Notes under the pieces: generated by a model | The model's input: the letters and a program-made list of their open reading frames with translations, nothing else | Databases searched by the model: none | Told to the model about the DNA's origin: nothing | DNA from: Priapulus caudatus | Taxonomy: Eukaryota > Priapulida > Priapulimorpha > Priapulimorphida > Priapulidae | Direction of reading: 5' to 3' | Assembly (NCBI RefSeq): GCF_000485595.1 | Contig: NW_014577337.1 | Span: 135,461-199,460 of the forward strand | Length of the DNA: 64,000 bases | Shown here: positions 21,625 to 32,500 of the stretch, in pieces | Layout: every line of letters begins with the position of its first letter | Numbering within the stretch: the first letter of the stretch is position 1 | Program-made: the position numbers and the translations under genes

Positions 21625-22811
21625 CCGAATCCGGCAACTTGATTCTACGTGGCACACGAATTGTTGTACCACATGAACTGCGACAATGCGCTGTCGAGCT
21701 GGCACACGTTGGTCATCAAGGCATGGGCAAGACGAAGGCACTCATACGTAAGAAAGTTTGGTTCAGCGGTATAGACCATCGAGTAGAGGAAATGATTCGT
21801 AGTTGCATGGCATGCCAGGTAGCGACGCCCACCCAAAGACGGGAACCCCTAAAAATGTCGGCACTGCCTAAACGTCCATGGTTCAGAGATCAGCACTGAT
21901 TTTGGACAGGTACCTGGCATGGGTACGCATTTTATGGTAATCTCCGACGACTTCTCACGCTACGTCGTCGTGGAACCAGTGTCCTCTCTCACAGCAAATG
22001 CTGTCATCCCTGTCCTTGACAAGATTATTGGAGAATTCGGTGTACCCGATGTGGTCAAGTCGGATAACGGACCCCCTTCAACAGCAGCGCATTCTCTGAC
22101 TACGCACGGCACAAAGGCTTCAAGCATCGTAAGATTACTCCCCTGTAACCGCTCGCAAACGCCGAGGCAGAACGCTATATGAAGACGGTGAAGAAGTCCA
22201 TTAAAGCTGCCATTGCGGAAATGAAAAACTGGAACCAAGAGCTGCACAGCTTTCTGCTTAACTATCGAGCAACCCCTCACAGCAGCACTGGCATACCTCC
22301 AGCTACGCTAATGTTCGGGAGGGCCAACAAAACAACCCTTCCCCGGATCACGTACAAGCAACCGCAGCACGACGTCCGTCAGAAGGACAGCGAGTCCAAA
22401 GCAAGGATGAAGGTGTACGCGGATCGCAAGGCATACGTCAGAGAATCTTGTATAAAAGTTGGTGAACCTGTGCTCATGAAGAGAGAGGGAATGAGGAAGT
22501 CTGATCCCCCGTTTGATCCGAAATCCCTCATCGTTACCAAGAGAAATGGATCGATGGTGACGGCAGAATGTCGTGGTAAGACAGTCACCAGAAACTCGTC
22601 TCGTTTCAAACGCTCTCCCACACGTCCAGAAGACGTCCCGACGTCGTCTGATGAGGAGGAGGAAGAGCTGGGTCTGCAACAATACTCCGGACCAGACGAC
22701 CCGCCGCCGGACACTGTGGTCCCGCACGCTCCAGGCCTACCCGAGGTGCAAGGTAGACCGCAGCGAGAGCGTCGGCTTCCGGAGAGATTCAAGGACTTCG
22801 TCATGAAGTAG
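21621..22811 (+). pseudogene. Ty3/gypsy integrase, disrupted
   Basis: The HHCC zinc-binding region (AHVGHQGMGKTKALI...CMACQ, about 21700-21825), a catalytic core whose second Asp lies in VVKSDNGP (about 22060), and the YRATPHSSTGIPPATLMFGR block with the C-terminal region (22179-22811) lie in at least three frames. The usual first catalytic Asp region reads near ISTDFG (about 21890) across a frame change. The C-terminus ends in acidic, Pro-rich sequence and RRLPERFKDF, common in such elements. Joining DNA copies into the genome is the family role; inactive here. Confidence 0.85.
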
Positions 22812-23111
22812 AACTAGCTTCATGCTACAGGAAAAGGCAATCTACCCTGACCCTGAGATTAATTGTTGTTAGAATTTATCTGACTTTTGGAAACTATGAA
22901 CCTCATGTACCTTATACAAACAGAGTTCTTTTCAATTTAAGGACTGTGCTAAAGGACTGAAGTTTACCTTTGGTACCATGTTTCAGTTTGTATCATGTAT
23001 GAGATATTCGTGTTTTATCAGCTACTGCTGAATTCTGGTTTTGTTTAAAATTGCGCTCATGTAAACTAAAGCATATAATCAGTGTTTTAACATTTTTCGT
23101 ATGGCATAGAC
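22812..23111 (+). other. Gypsy 3' untranslated region
   Basis: AT-rich sequence between the integrase stop and the polypurine tract. No gene. Confidence 0.6.
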
Positions 23112-23119
23112 ATTCTGTT

Positions 23120-23273
23120 CAAGTTGGGGAGGAATGTGATGCCCAGCCCTAGTGTTTACGTTTTGTATCGGTGCTGACTCTATGTGTGCAATGTAACACA
23201 TGCGCGAGCAGACATCCGAAATAGGAAAAAAAAGAGCAGCGGGAATGATTACACAGAAACGAGGTGTTACAAT
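23120..23273 (+). repeat. Polypurine tract and candidate 3' LTR
   Basis: AAGTTGGGGAGGAA (23121-23134) is a polypurine tract of the type seen before 3' LTRs in this window. It is followed by TGTGATGCCCAGCCC and a possible end at GGTGTTACA (about 23273). This does not match the LTR at 18812-18962 beyond TGTGATG, so the two are not a pair. Confidence 0.5.
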
Positions 23274-23739
23274 CTTCTGAGTTCAATTATGGTTTGATAT
23301 CATTGATTAACAATCATAAGAACATTACAAGTACCTGTAATTTTAACGGAATATCGGCACACCATGAGACGGGCTTCTTTCTCACGTGATATCATTATAA
23401 CACCGGAACTATACTGTACGCTTAGAGATCTCCGTATTTAGAGATCTTTCATATTTTGTTTACATGCTTGTCTCGAACTTCTCAGCTGCGACCGCACACA
23501 CGTGATGACAAGTAGTGTAAGTTTTAACATGGACATAATTATTATATACATTATTACATACAGTATATATATATATATACACCATAACGTACTGTCAGTG
23601 CAAGCATGCAGCTGTGTGTTGTTAATTACTGGCTGCATGCATCGCAGGCCGTCTGTTCAGAGAGAACCATCCGTAAGTTATGCAAAGCAATGCAAGTTAC
23701 AAGTTATACATAGTAGAATATAAACTGCAATGTAGAGAT
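23274..23739. other. No gene seen
   Basis: AT-rich, with a short (TA)n at 23561-23578 and an inverted pair GCATGCAGCTGTGTG / CTGGCTGCATGC near 23605-23640. Confidence 0.5.
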
Positions 23740-24600
23740 ATAGAGGGGAGATGGAGAGATATAGAGATACTATATAGATACCACTGACGGTAAGATCTTG
23801 CGAGCTCATGTTGATATATCTTTTACGAATGTACCGTCTTTAAATAACCAAAAGTACATATGTATAAGAATGGGGCGATAGAAGATATAGAGATATATAT
23901 AGCAGCAGCTAGCATAAGAGAGAGAGGGATATAGAGATGTATTAGAATATAATAGAGAGATATGGTTATATATAAGAGATGTAGTTATAGAGATATATAA
24001 GAATGGCAAGATAGAGAGACGATAAATAGAGATACGTAAGAGGCGTATAATAGACGATATAGACGAGACACTTATATAATAATATATATATATATATTAT
24101 ATATATATATATATATATAATATATATATAATATATATAATTATAAACAGAAGTAGATAGAGCAGATAGAGATGTATAAGAATGTAGCATAGAGAGATAT
24201 AGAGCATGTATAAGAACGATAGATAGAGAGATATAGAGATGTATTGAGAAGGATAAGCATAGAGAGAATATGGATATATATAAGGAGATGCTAGTTATAG
24301 AGTATAATAAGAGGGGTAGCATAGAGATCACATAGAGGCGTGTCATAGACAAGGGTTAGAGATATAATACTATAAGCCACGAAAGTAGATAGAGAGATAG
24401 ACGATGTATACAGAATGCGTAGATAGAAGAGATAGTTAGAGATGTATAGAAAGATAATAGCAGAGATATAGAGATGTATTAGAAAGGCATAGATAGAGAG
24501 AGATGATGGATATATACATAAGAGCATGTAGTTATAGAGCTAATGAGAAGGGTAGATACAAAGATAGCATAGAGGCGTGTTATAGACATAGTAATGGAGA
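23740..24600. repeat. GATAGAGATGTATAAGAA satellite, degenerate
   Basis: Units of about 30-35 bp (GATAGAGAGATATAGAGATG then TATAAGAATG), with many small indels and a TA-rich core at 24080-24140. The same unit recurs, cleaner, at 26690-27090. ORFs across it are Tyr/Ile/Ser artefacts. Confidence 0.88.
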
Positions 24601-24853
24601 TTCTTACTAAATTTGGCGAAATTGTTGTATGTATGTATGTTAGATGAAAAGGCTCCGTCAGTTTAGCGATCCAAATAGCGCAAATTTACAGAAGAGATCG
24701 AGATGAGCTACACGGGACAAGTTCTAAACTCATACTAGGAGGTGAAAACCGTTTGTTCGGTCTTAAAAAAGACAAAAAACAACAAAGAAAGGTAAACATT
24801 TGCCTACAATAGGGGCGCTGTTTGTATTTCGTGCGATTTGTATGGGTTTGTCT
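24601..24853. other. Unassigned; right part is the satellite-arm flank
   Basis: The last bases (TTTGTCTATATTCAGG region) match the inverted arm at 25664-25690, so they are the outer edge of the inverted satellite pair. Confidence 0.6.
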
Positions 24854-25294
24854 ATATTCAGGGGGTTATGCTATCCCCGGGCGTGGAGGGAGGTAGACCG
24901 CAAGCGTCGGCAGCACTAGTTGTTATGAAATAGTGTTAGGATTAGGGTTAGGGCCAGGATTTTAGGGTTAAGGTTAGGTTAGGGTAGGCGTTATGGGTTA
25001 GGATTTAGGTTAGGGTTAGGATTAGGTTAGGGTTAGGGTAGGGTAAGGGTTAGGTTAGGAGTTAGCGGATTAGGGGCTTAGGGTTAGGGTTTTTGCCATC
25101 ATGATATCTGTCCCCCCACATCACCATATTAATTTTTGTGGATAACACTGCCTATATATAGGCGCGAGCACATATCATTTTGGTGTGAAGGTTAGTGTTG
25201 GCGGTGTTCGGACGTGAGGTTAACGTTCGAAGTCATCGTCAACGTTATCACGTGACCTCCTCCACGCCCGGGAGATAGCACACCCATATTCAGG
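24854..25294. mobile_element. MULE-like TIR element holding a TTAGGG-like array
   Basis: The 9-bp ATATTCAGG occurs at 24854-24862 and 25286-25294, immediately outside inverted termini of about 27 bp (inner part CCCGGGCGTGGAGG; 24863-24889 against 25259-25285). The inside (24940-25095) is a degenerate array of TTAGGG, TTAGG and TAGGG units. The empty target, with a single copy of the 9-mer, is at 25664-25672 on the opposite arm of the surrounding inverted repeat. A 9-bp TSD with TIRs points to the Mutator superfamily; no transposase is present. Confidence 0.85.
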
Positions 25295-25695
25295 CCGGCT
25301 ACGCGGAGATATACGGTACGCATATATTTGCTAATATATTGACTAATCGCGCGTCAATAAACTCAATATTCACAGAGAGTTAGCTAAGACATGTGTCTAT
25401 AGGTATCTAGAATATATTATGCAAATGATCTCCGTACGCGGCTTGAATTCATATACTCTCTGTGAAAATTGAGTTATTGACGCACGATTAGTCAATATAG
25501 CAAATATATGCCGCGCGAAGTGAATTACAGATGATTAAATTTCTAAATTCTAGATACCTATAGACACATGTCTTAGCTATACTCTCTTGTGAATTTGAGT
25601 TTATTGACGCCACAGATTAGTCAATATATTAGCAAATATATGCGTACCGTAATCTCCGTACCGCCTGAATATAGACACTCCCGTTTGTATTCGTT
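25295..25695. repeat. Head-to-head inverted satellite pair
   Basis: The left arm (25295-25415, extending left past the inserted TIR element to about 24845) is the reverse complement of the right arm (25540-25695). Both contain GTACGCATATATTTGCTAAT, TCAATAAACTCAA, AGACATGTGTCTATAGG and TCTAGAA. A third, partial copy lies between them (25435-25515). The monomer is related to the direct array at 27440-29425. Confidence 0.85.
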
Positions 25696-25744
25696 CGTTT
25701 CAACAGGTTTCAATTTCGTGTTGTTCTGTCTATCTGTGTTCTAA

Positions 25745-26325
25745 TTCTGTGTCGATCTGTGTGTCTGAGATTTGTGTAAGCCCACATATGTAAGTAGATA
25801 ATAAACCATGTAATAATGAAGTTAATGGAAAAAGACCCATATGGATGACAAGTTGAATTTCATCAGCGCAGATTTTTTTTTTGGAAGTCTGCAATGCTGT
25901 ACGGTGTCGTAAAACACCGATCTGTACAAGCGGTCCGAATGACAAGCACGTAATATTACGTCGTCAGCACAGAGTGCAAAACATGCGTAGAAATAAGCGA
26001 TCACTACCACGCAATCTGTTCCTGTTGTACTGTGTCTGTGTGTCTGAGATTTGTGTAAGCCCCATAATGTAAGTAGAAATAACCTGTAATAATGAAGTTA
26101 AATATTCAGTAGCTATTTGGCCATAGTTTTCCATATGAGATGTACAAGTTGAATTCATCAGTGGCAGATTTTTTTTGGAAGTCTGCAATGCTGTACAGTG
26201 TACGGGTGCCGTGGACACCGATCTGTCACAAGCGGTCGCATCACAACACGTAATATTGACGCTCGTCCGCACAGAGTGCAAACATGCGTAGAAATTAGCG
26301 ATCACAAACACGCAATATACCGGTC
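25745..26325 (+). repeat. Tandem duplication of about 285 bp
   Basis: Two copies (about 25745-26027 and 26028-26325) share GTGTGTCTGAGATTTGTGTA, a T-run followed by GGAAGTCTGCAATGCTGTAC, ACACCGATCTGT, CACGTAATATT and GCACAGAGTGCAAA. They differ by several indels. No protein is supported. Confidence 0.88.
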
Positions 26326-26689
26326 CGCACACAGTGGAAACATGCGAAGCATCGTAATTATTACGTTTACGTTATACCCATTTACATCTATCTATATTCT
26401 AACTTTGGAGTCCGTATCATCAACGCACTGAACCAGTACATAGCATACAATAAAACGTTCTCTGTTGTGTGTGTGATTTCACTGTGTACTTGCCAAACAA
26501 ATGGTAATGTGTTACGTGTAAGCATGATTGCACATGTATTTTGTATTGACATCTCGACCATAAAAAACAAACATGTGCAACACTAACTCTCCATATAACA
26601 CCTTACACATAACACTACTGCACTTCATGTAACACATGCCATCACAGTCACTAAGCCCGCGCGTAGCGGCGGGTTTCAGCCTAGTCTTA
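26326..26689. other. No gene seen
   Basis: Starts with a third partial echo of the preceding repeat (CCGGTCCGCACACAGTGGAAACATGCG, about 26318-26345), then mixed sequence. Confidence 0.5.
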
Positions 26690-26910
26690 TAAAAGAAGTA
26701 GATAGAGAGATAGAGATGTATAAGAATGGTAGATAGAGAGATATAGAGATGTATAGAGAGCTAGAGAGAGAGAGATAGAGATGTATAAGAACGATAGATA
26801 GAGAGATATGGATATATATATATATATATATATAAGAGATGTAGTTATAGAGATATATAAGAAGGGTAGATAGAGATATAGAGATACATAAGAGGCGTGT
26901 ATAGACAGAT

Positions 26911-26948
<38 letters not shown>

Positions 26949-27090
26949 AGAGAAGTAGATAGAGAGATAGAGATGTATAAGAATGGTTGATCGAGAGATA
27001 TAGAGATGTACAAGAATTGTAGATATAGAGATAGAGCGATATATAAGAGGAATATATAGAGATATATAAGAGGGAAAGATAGAGAGCATA
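26690..27090. repeat. GATAGAGATGTATAAGAA satellite, second array
   Basis: Same unit as 23740-24600 but with longer uninterrupted runs and a (TA)n core at 26812-26833 and 26910-26947. Confidence 0.9.
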
Positions 27091-27439
27091 GTAAAATAAT
27101 AAGTTGACCTAATAAATGTACAGAGAAAATCCTAAACTAAATGTGAAAAATAATGGAGCAAAATTATCCGTGCTTCTATCATATATGAAGTGAATTATTG
27201 TTATGAGCGTTCCGTTTAAAAACGCCTTTTTAGTCAGGTCCCTTAGCTTCATGATCGTTAAATAGCTGACAAAAGCATCAAACTTGGCACAGTTGTAGCC
27301 TATGGCAGTACTATAAATATTAGAGAGGGTGCCCAATGTAGATATTCATTAGAAGTGAATTACAGATGATTAAATGTTCGAACCGCGCCCGCTTGTACTG
27401 GCGCATTGTATACAACTGTTAACCGCCTACGCTATTGCG
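27091..27439. other. No gene seen
   Basis: Ends in the AAGTGAATTACAGATGATTAAAT stretch also found at 25517-25540, so it borders the satellite family on both occasions. Confidence 0.5.
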
Positions 27440-28106
27440 CTATAGGCGGCATGAAAGTGTATTAACTCTCATATCTCGCGAACGAATTGAGCTACATTTC
27501 TAGAAATCTAGATACATATAAACACATGTCTTAGCTATAATCCCCGCAAATTTTGAGTTTATTGAATCACGAATAGTTTAATTAATTACCAAAAATATAC
27601 GCACGGTATCGCTCATAGGCTAATATATACGCGCGGCTATGGCCCGTAGGATTGTGTACTAACTCTAATAGCTCGCGAAGGATTTGAGCTACACTTCGAA
27701 AATTCTAGATACCTATAAACACATCTCTTAGCTATGGTCTCTGTAAAGTTTGAGTTTATTGAAGCACGAATAGTTTAATTACCAAAAATATACGCACGGT
27801 ATCGTCATAGGATAATATATCCGCGCGGCTATGGCCCGTAGGATAGTGTACTAACTCTAATATCTCGCGAAGGATTTGAGTTACATTTCTAAAATTCTAG
27901 ATACCTATAAACACATCTCTTAGCTATGGTCTCTGTAAATTTTGAGTTTATTGAAGCACGAATAGTTTAATTAATTACCAAAAATATACGCACGGTATCG
28001 TCATAGGATAATATATACGCGCGGCTATGGCCCGTAGGATAGTGTACTAACTCTAATATCTCGCGAACGATTTGAGTTACATTTTCTAAAATTCTAGATA
28101 CATATA
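27440..28106 (+). repeat. Satellite array, monomer about 195 bp
   Basis: CTCGCGAA recurs at 27475, 27672, 27864 and 28060, giving spacings of 192-197 bp. Each monomer contains TCTAGATAC, CTATAAACACAT, AGTTTATTGAA, AGTTTAATTA, ATACGCACGGTATCG and CGCGCGGCTATGG. The fourth monomer is cut by the element at 28107-29303 and resumes at 29304. Confidence 0.92.
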
Positions 28107-29303
28107 TAGTGGGTCGTGGCCAGATGGGCCATTGGGTCAGATGGGCCATTGGGTCAGATGGGCCATTGGGTCAGATGGGACACCATCCCTGTAACATGCT
28201 GCCATCTATTATCAACAGGGGAAACTATATCCGCAATAAACTGTGTTTGGTATAGGCGTCTGTACACAAAATCTAAGAAAAATTCTTTGCAGTTTCAAGG
28301 TGACAGTGTCGCATGGATTGTTTTTGGGGTAAGAATTTTGATGCTTTTTTCCCCATTAGTACGTTTCTAAAGTTCAGAGAGGCAAATGTTTACTTTTAGC
28401 AGTTCAATAAAGGTTTCAGGCGCCATATTATAACAACATATAATGATACTAACATTTTAAAAGAGGTTAAGAATGAAATCATTGTCTTTTGCCAAAATCA
28501 CAGCAAATTGAAAAAGCATGGTGGCCTGTGATGACTGTGATTTGGGATTATGGGGTAGGCCAAGGAAATTTGTGATTACGAATTGATAGTAAACCGAAAG
28601 TAAATACAACTGTGTAAATAATATAAAAAAGAACACTAAGTCTTAATATGGATTCAAATAAATTTCGAGAAAATTAATTTTTTAAATTAAAATTTACAAT
28701 TAAACATTAGTACTTTGATGTAATTGTGCAATACAATGGCCCATCTGCCCCGCACTTGACTCCCCCCAATTTTGATGTATATTATTATTTTTTTTAAAAT
28801 TTTTTTTTAGTATGTTCATTGCTCTGTTGTGTTTTTGTTTATGGTTTAATAACATTGTTCTGTTATTGTCTATTGTTTAATTAAATTTCTGTCTAAGAAT
28901 AAAAGTGTTTCTACACATTTTCGTAGTGTCCCAAGGGTGCGGGTCAGATGGTCCATGGATGTGGGGTCAGATGGGCTATACAGAATACTATAATGCGGGT
29001 CAGATGTGCCAGGCTGTAAACAAAAAAATAATCACAACAGGTCCATAAAAATTGTATTTTGGACCTGTTTTACCCCCAAATAAGTACATCCAGTTTTTTT
29101 TTTAAAAATCCATTTGTGGCCCATCTGCCCCATGGGGTGGGGTCATAGCCAGAAAAATTATTGAGCAATATCAAATAATTTGCTAGAATTTATTGGCAAG
29201 AAACCATGCTATAAGTTAACCATATAATGTTTATAGATATATATTTAATGCAAATAATATTGGCAAATATGTGCTAAGGGGGCCATCTGGCCCCGACCCA
29301 CTA
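28107..29303. mobile_element. TA-flanked TIR element of about 1.2 kb, non-coding
   Basis: Left end TAGTGGGTCGTGGCCAGATG; right end, on the other strand, TAGTGGGTCGGGGCCAGATG. TA lies outside each end (28105-28106, 29304-29305) and intact satellite monomers read CATATAAACAC at the same place, so removing the element and one TA restores the monomer. GGGTCAGATGGGCC is repeated in tandem near the left end (28134-28177) and in variants near the right end (28926-29010). The TA duplication fits Tc1/mariner-like elements. No transposase ORF; AT-rich interior. Confidence 0.85.
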
Positions 29304-29425
29304 TAAACACATGTTTTAGCTATGGTCTCTGTAAATTTTGAGTTTATTAAAGCACTAATAGTTTAATTAATTACCAAAAATATACGCACGGTATCGCGCA
29401 TAGGCTAATATATACGCGCGGCTGT
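29304..29425 (+). repeat. Satellite monomer, remainder
   Basis: Continues the fourth monomer of the 27440 array from TATAAACACATG to CGCGCGGCTG. Confidence 0.9.
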
Positions 29426-30269
29426 TTGAGACTTTTGTCACTCCTGTAACGATTTGGTCCATATTTTGCACTAAGGGCCCTGACTATTTCTGACTCTGCA
29501 AAAGAATGCAACTAATAACACTGACAGGTACCCGTCCAACGCCTGGAGTAAAGAGCGTTCTCTCGAAAAAAATGCTGTGATCAGAGATCAGGGCTTTAAA
29601 TGTACGCAGATGTCAGTCAGTTGTTACCTGGTGCATTGGATATTTACATGCTATATCTGAGAAGAGGAGTGTACTCGGGATCTCCATTCACGGTTCATAA
29701 CGTGGTCTGATAACAAACATAGCATTTACAAATTGCTGGATTTGCCCCGGTGATATACACTAGAGTTATATCACACTTAGAGGTATTACACGCAGCATAT
29801 TTTAACTATATTCGCAGATCTTCTAAGAAACAACGAAATACAAGTAAAAATATGCATTTCGTCACATACTGTGTAATCTTTTCACCTGTACACAAATGCG
29901 AACATTTTAATATCAATTTTAAATGGAACCTTTGTTTTACAGAGCTCCACTACTGACACAAGCTGCATTACGGTCAGAACGTAGGAGAAGAAGACGTAGA
30001 GGTAGAAGCATGCATCCCGCAATAGCGTAGTATCATAGACGGGATCATTCATTAGTAAGGCAGCATCGACGATTCGACATACTAGCAATTCAAAAAACAG
30101 CAGAGCTACGTTTGCAGCTGAAACATTTCATTTTTGTGTTTGTATATTAAACGCACGTTGTCAAATGTTATATGTAACTAACAGTTGTATATAGTAGTAG
30201 CAGAAGCGAGCCTAGACAAAAGCGGCTCTATTATACTAGCAAGTTAACTACTAGGAAGATTTGCGCGTC
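29426..30269. other. No gene seen
   Basis: Mixed AT-rich sequence. Short ORFs on both strands (29750-29956 plus, 29882-30088 minus) have no recognisable domain. Confidence 0.5.
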
Positions 30270-31120
30270 TATGTATGTGTGTGTGCGCGTGTGTGCGTGC
30301 GTGTGGGCATTATGTGCATGAGCGTTTGTGTGCGCTTGTGTGTTTAATGTGTGTGTGTGTGTGTGTGCGTGTGCGTGCGCGCGTGCGTGTGGGCATGTGT
30401 GCATAAACGTATGTGTGCGCTTGTGTGTTTAATGTGTGCGGGTGACGTGTGTGTGCGTGTGCGTGCGCGTGCGCGCGTGCGTGTCTGTGAGCGAGTGCGT
30501 CTGTGCACACGCGAGTGTGTGCGTGTGTGCGTGCACGCGTGCGTGTGGGCATTATGTGCATGAGCGTTTGTGTGTGCTTGTGTGTTTAATGTGTGCGGGT
30601 GACGTGTGTGTGCGTGTGCATGCGCGTGTGCGTGTCGCCATGTGTGCATAAACGTATGGGTGCTCTTGTGTGTTTAATGTGTGCGGCTGACGTGTGTGTG
30701 CGTGTGCGTGCGCGCGTGCGTGTCTGTGAGCGAGTGCGTCTGTGCACACGCGAGTGTGTGCGTGTGCGTGTGGGCATGTGTGCGCTTGTGTTTAATGTGT
30801 GCGGGTGACGTGCGTGTGCGTGTCTGTGCGCGCGAGTGTGTGCGTGTGTGCGTGCACGCGTGCGTGTGGGCATGTGTGCATAAACGTATGTGTGCGCTTG
30901 TGCGTTTAATGTGTGCGGATGACATGTGTGTGTGTGCGTGCGTGCGTGCGCGTGCGTGCGTGTGCGTGTGCGTGTGCGTTTGCTTGTGTGAGCGAGTGTG
31001 TTGCGCGTGCGTCTGTGCGTGAGCGTATGCGTGCGCTTGTGCGTTTAATGTGTGCCGGTGACATGTGCGTGCACGTGTATGTGTGCGTGCGTCTGTGCGA
31101 TTGCGCTCGTGGGGTCTGTG
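30270..31120 (+). repeat. GTGCGT minisatellite with higher-order units
   Basis: A (GTGCGT)n background is organised around a recurring island, CTTGTGTGTTTAATGTGTG(C) followed by GGGTGACGTGTGTG, seen near 30335, 30420, 30580, 30670, 30785, 30897 and 31037, plus a second island, GTGAGCGAGTGCGTCTGTGC. Spacing is 85-160 bp. ORFs in all frames are repeat artefacts. Confidence 0.93.
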
Positions 31121-31975
31121 GTTCTGTGAATGTAGTCGCGCGCGGGTGTGTGAAAAGAGATTATTGATACAATTACTGTCTTCTATTAACAAGTAATATA
31201 ATATCAATTGTCCGAATTTTCTGTTTGGTGAAGAACTGGTGACACGCGACAATCTAGAATAGTTTGTTATTTTCCGGTAGATTCCGCGGGGATGTCATAT
31301 GTAAATAAATTATGCTGTTGTGTTTCTCGTTTTCCCATTGATTTTATAATAATCGATGCCCATCTTAGCCATTACCGGGTACTTTGTCCATAAGGAGCTA
31401 TAATATATATACTAAAACGCTATGTATTCGTGAAAAATACCCGCTTTTCAAGCTGTGGTAAAAAAGTAATGATATACGATTTTGGTGACCCGAAATTATC
31501 ATATTAGTTGTGGGTTTATTCTACCGTTTAATCACAGAAAGAATGCCATGTACAGTTTATTTTCACACCATTTAAATGAACCCGTTTCTATGTTCATATT
31601 TAATCCCAAATATATATTGCAGTGTATTAACGCAAAACTATCCTTAAAGCATATAAACAAGTAACGTGTTTTAGTCTTCAAAATTTATTTTGTCATTTAT
31701 TTTGTCATTTTTTGCGGATTGGGACACAGAAAGCGGGCACCAAATATTATATAATATATCTTTTATATTATATAGCGTCGAGCGAATGTATATATTTAAC
31801 TTAGTAACTTTATAGATATAACACGGTTCAGTGTATCGCAAATTATTTGCGCAGAGAGAACTGAATGGGAATTTCGATTTCGTTTATAAATACAAAACTT
31901 CGCCTTAAAAGGTGTACGGCAAGATTCCTTGTTTAGTTTTTCTTCTTTTTATAAAACGAAAACATAACATACACA
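31121..31975. other. AT-rich, no gene seen
   Basis: No recognisable coding sequence. Contains TTTATTTTGTCATTTATTTTGTCA near 31684-31710 and a TATA-rich palindromic stretch near 31747-31776. Confidence 0.5.
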
Positions 31976-32250
31976 TACGATCTGAACAAAATACGAAATG
32001 GAAGTTTGGGTGTGTGCGTAGCGTGTTGGACTGCTAGTCAGCAGTCTGGGGTTCTAATCTTGCCAATTACCATAGTAAAATATTTTCTAACTGCTGTGAA
32101 GCTAAATATAACACACACATCCGAGCTGAACATATAAGCAATGGTAAGTTTGGGTCCGTCCGTAGCGTAACGGGCTTGTATTCAATAATCCTGGGTTCAA
32201 ATCCAGGCAATTATCAAAGTCAAATATTTCCAAACTGTCGTTGGAAGAAA
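31976..32250 (+). repeat. tRNA-derived SINE-like tandem dimer
   Basis: Two related units about 137 bp apart. Each has a tRNA-like segment with an A-box-like TAGCGTGTTGG / TAGCGTAACGG and a B-box-like GGGGTTCTAATC / GGGTTCAAATCC (about 32012-32070 and 32150-32208), preceded by GAACAWAWAMGMAATGG and followed by GCCAATTACCATAG / GGCAATTATCAAAG. The acceptor stems do not pair well enough to call functional tRNAs. Internal pol III promoter boxes are known for this class of retroelement. Confidence 0.7.
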
Positions 32251-32324
32251 TGTAAACATACTTTGACCTTGCCCTTGGCAAGGATCCTCACCTGATAATG
32301 TAAATATTTTGAAAGTGGTGAAGG

Positions 32325-32500
32325 CCATGGCCTTGAGCTCAAGGCTATGGCCTTGGCCTACTTATTTAAAACTTTTAAAACTTAAAAAAGTGGGTCAAGG
32401 CCATGGCCTTGAGCTCAAGGCCATGACCTACTTATGAAAAACGTTTAACAATTAAAAAGTAGGTCAAGGCCATTACCTTGAGCTCAAGGCCATGGCATTC
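32325..32500 (+). repeat. Tandem palindromic GGCCTTGAGCTCAAGGCC repeats
   Basis: Three units of about 65 bp contain AAGGCCATGGCCTTGAGCTC or a close variant, separated by CCTACTTAT(N)~25AAAAAGTRGGTC. The core is a near-perfect palindrome and the spacer ends (CCTACTT / AAGTAGG) are also inverted. Confidence 0.85.

Noticed and set aside
22308-22804. Minus-strand ORFs of about 140 codons opposite the integrase
   Set aside because: Shadow frames of the gypsy integrase C-terminus.
23966-24527. Tyr/Ile/Ser-rich minus-strand ORFs resembling membrane proteins
   Set aside because: Products of the GATAGAGATGTATAAGAA satellite; hydrophobicity follows from TA/GA composition.
24935-25100. Telomere or chromosome-end junction
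   Set aside because: The array is degenerate, internal and enclosed by TIRs with a TSD; an interstitial tract in a mobile element explains it better.
30310-31252. His/Thr/Ala-rich ORF of 192 codons (minus) and others
   Set aside because: Reverse strand of the GTGCGT minisatellite; no domain or start context.
32012-32215. Functional tRNA genes
   Set aside because: A- and B-box-like motifs exist, but acceptor and other stems do not pair convincingly; SINE-like dimer preferred.
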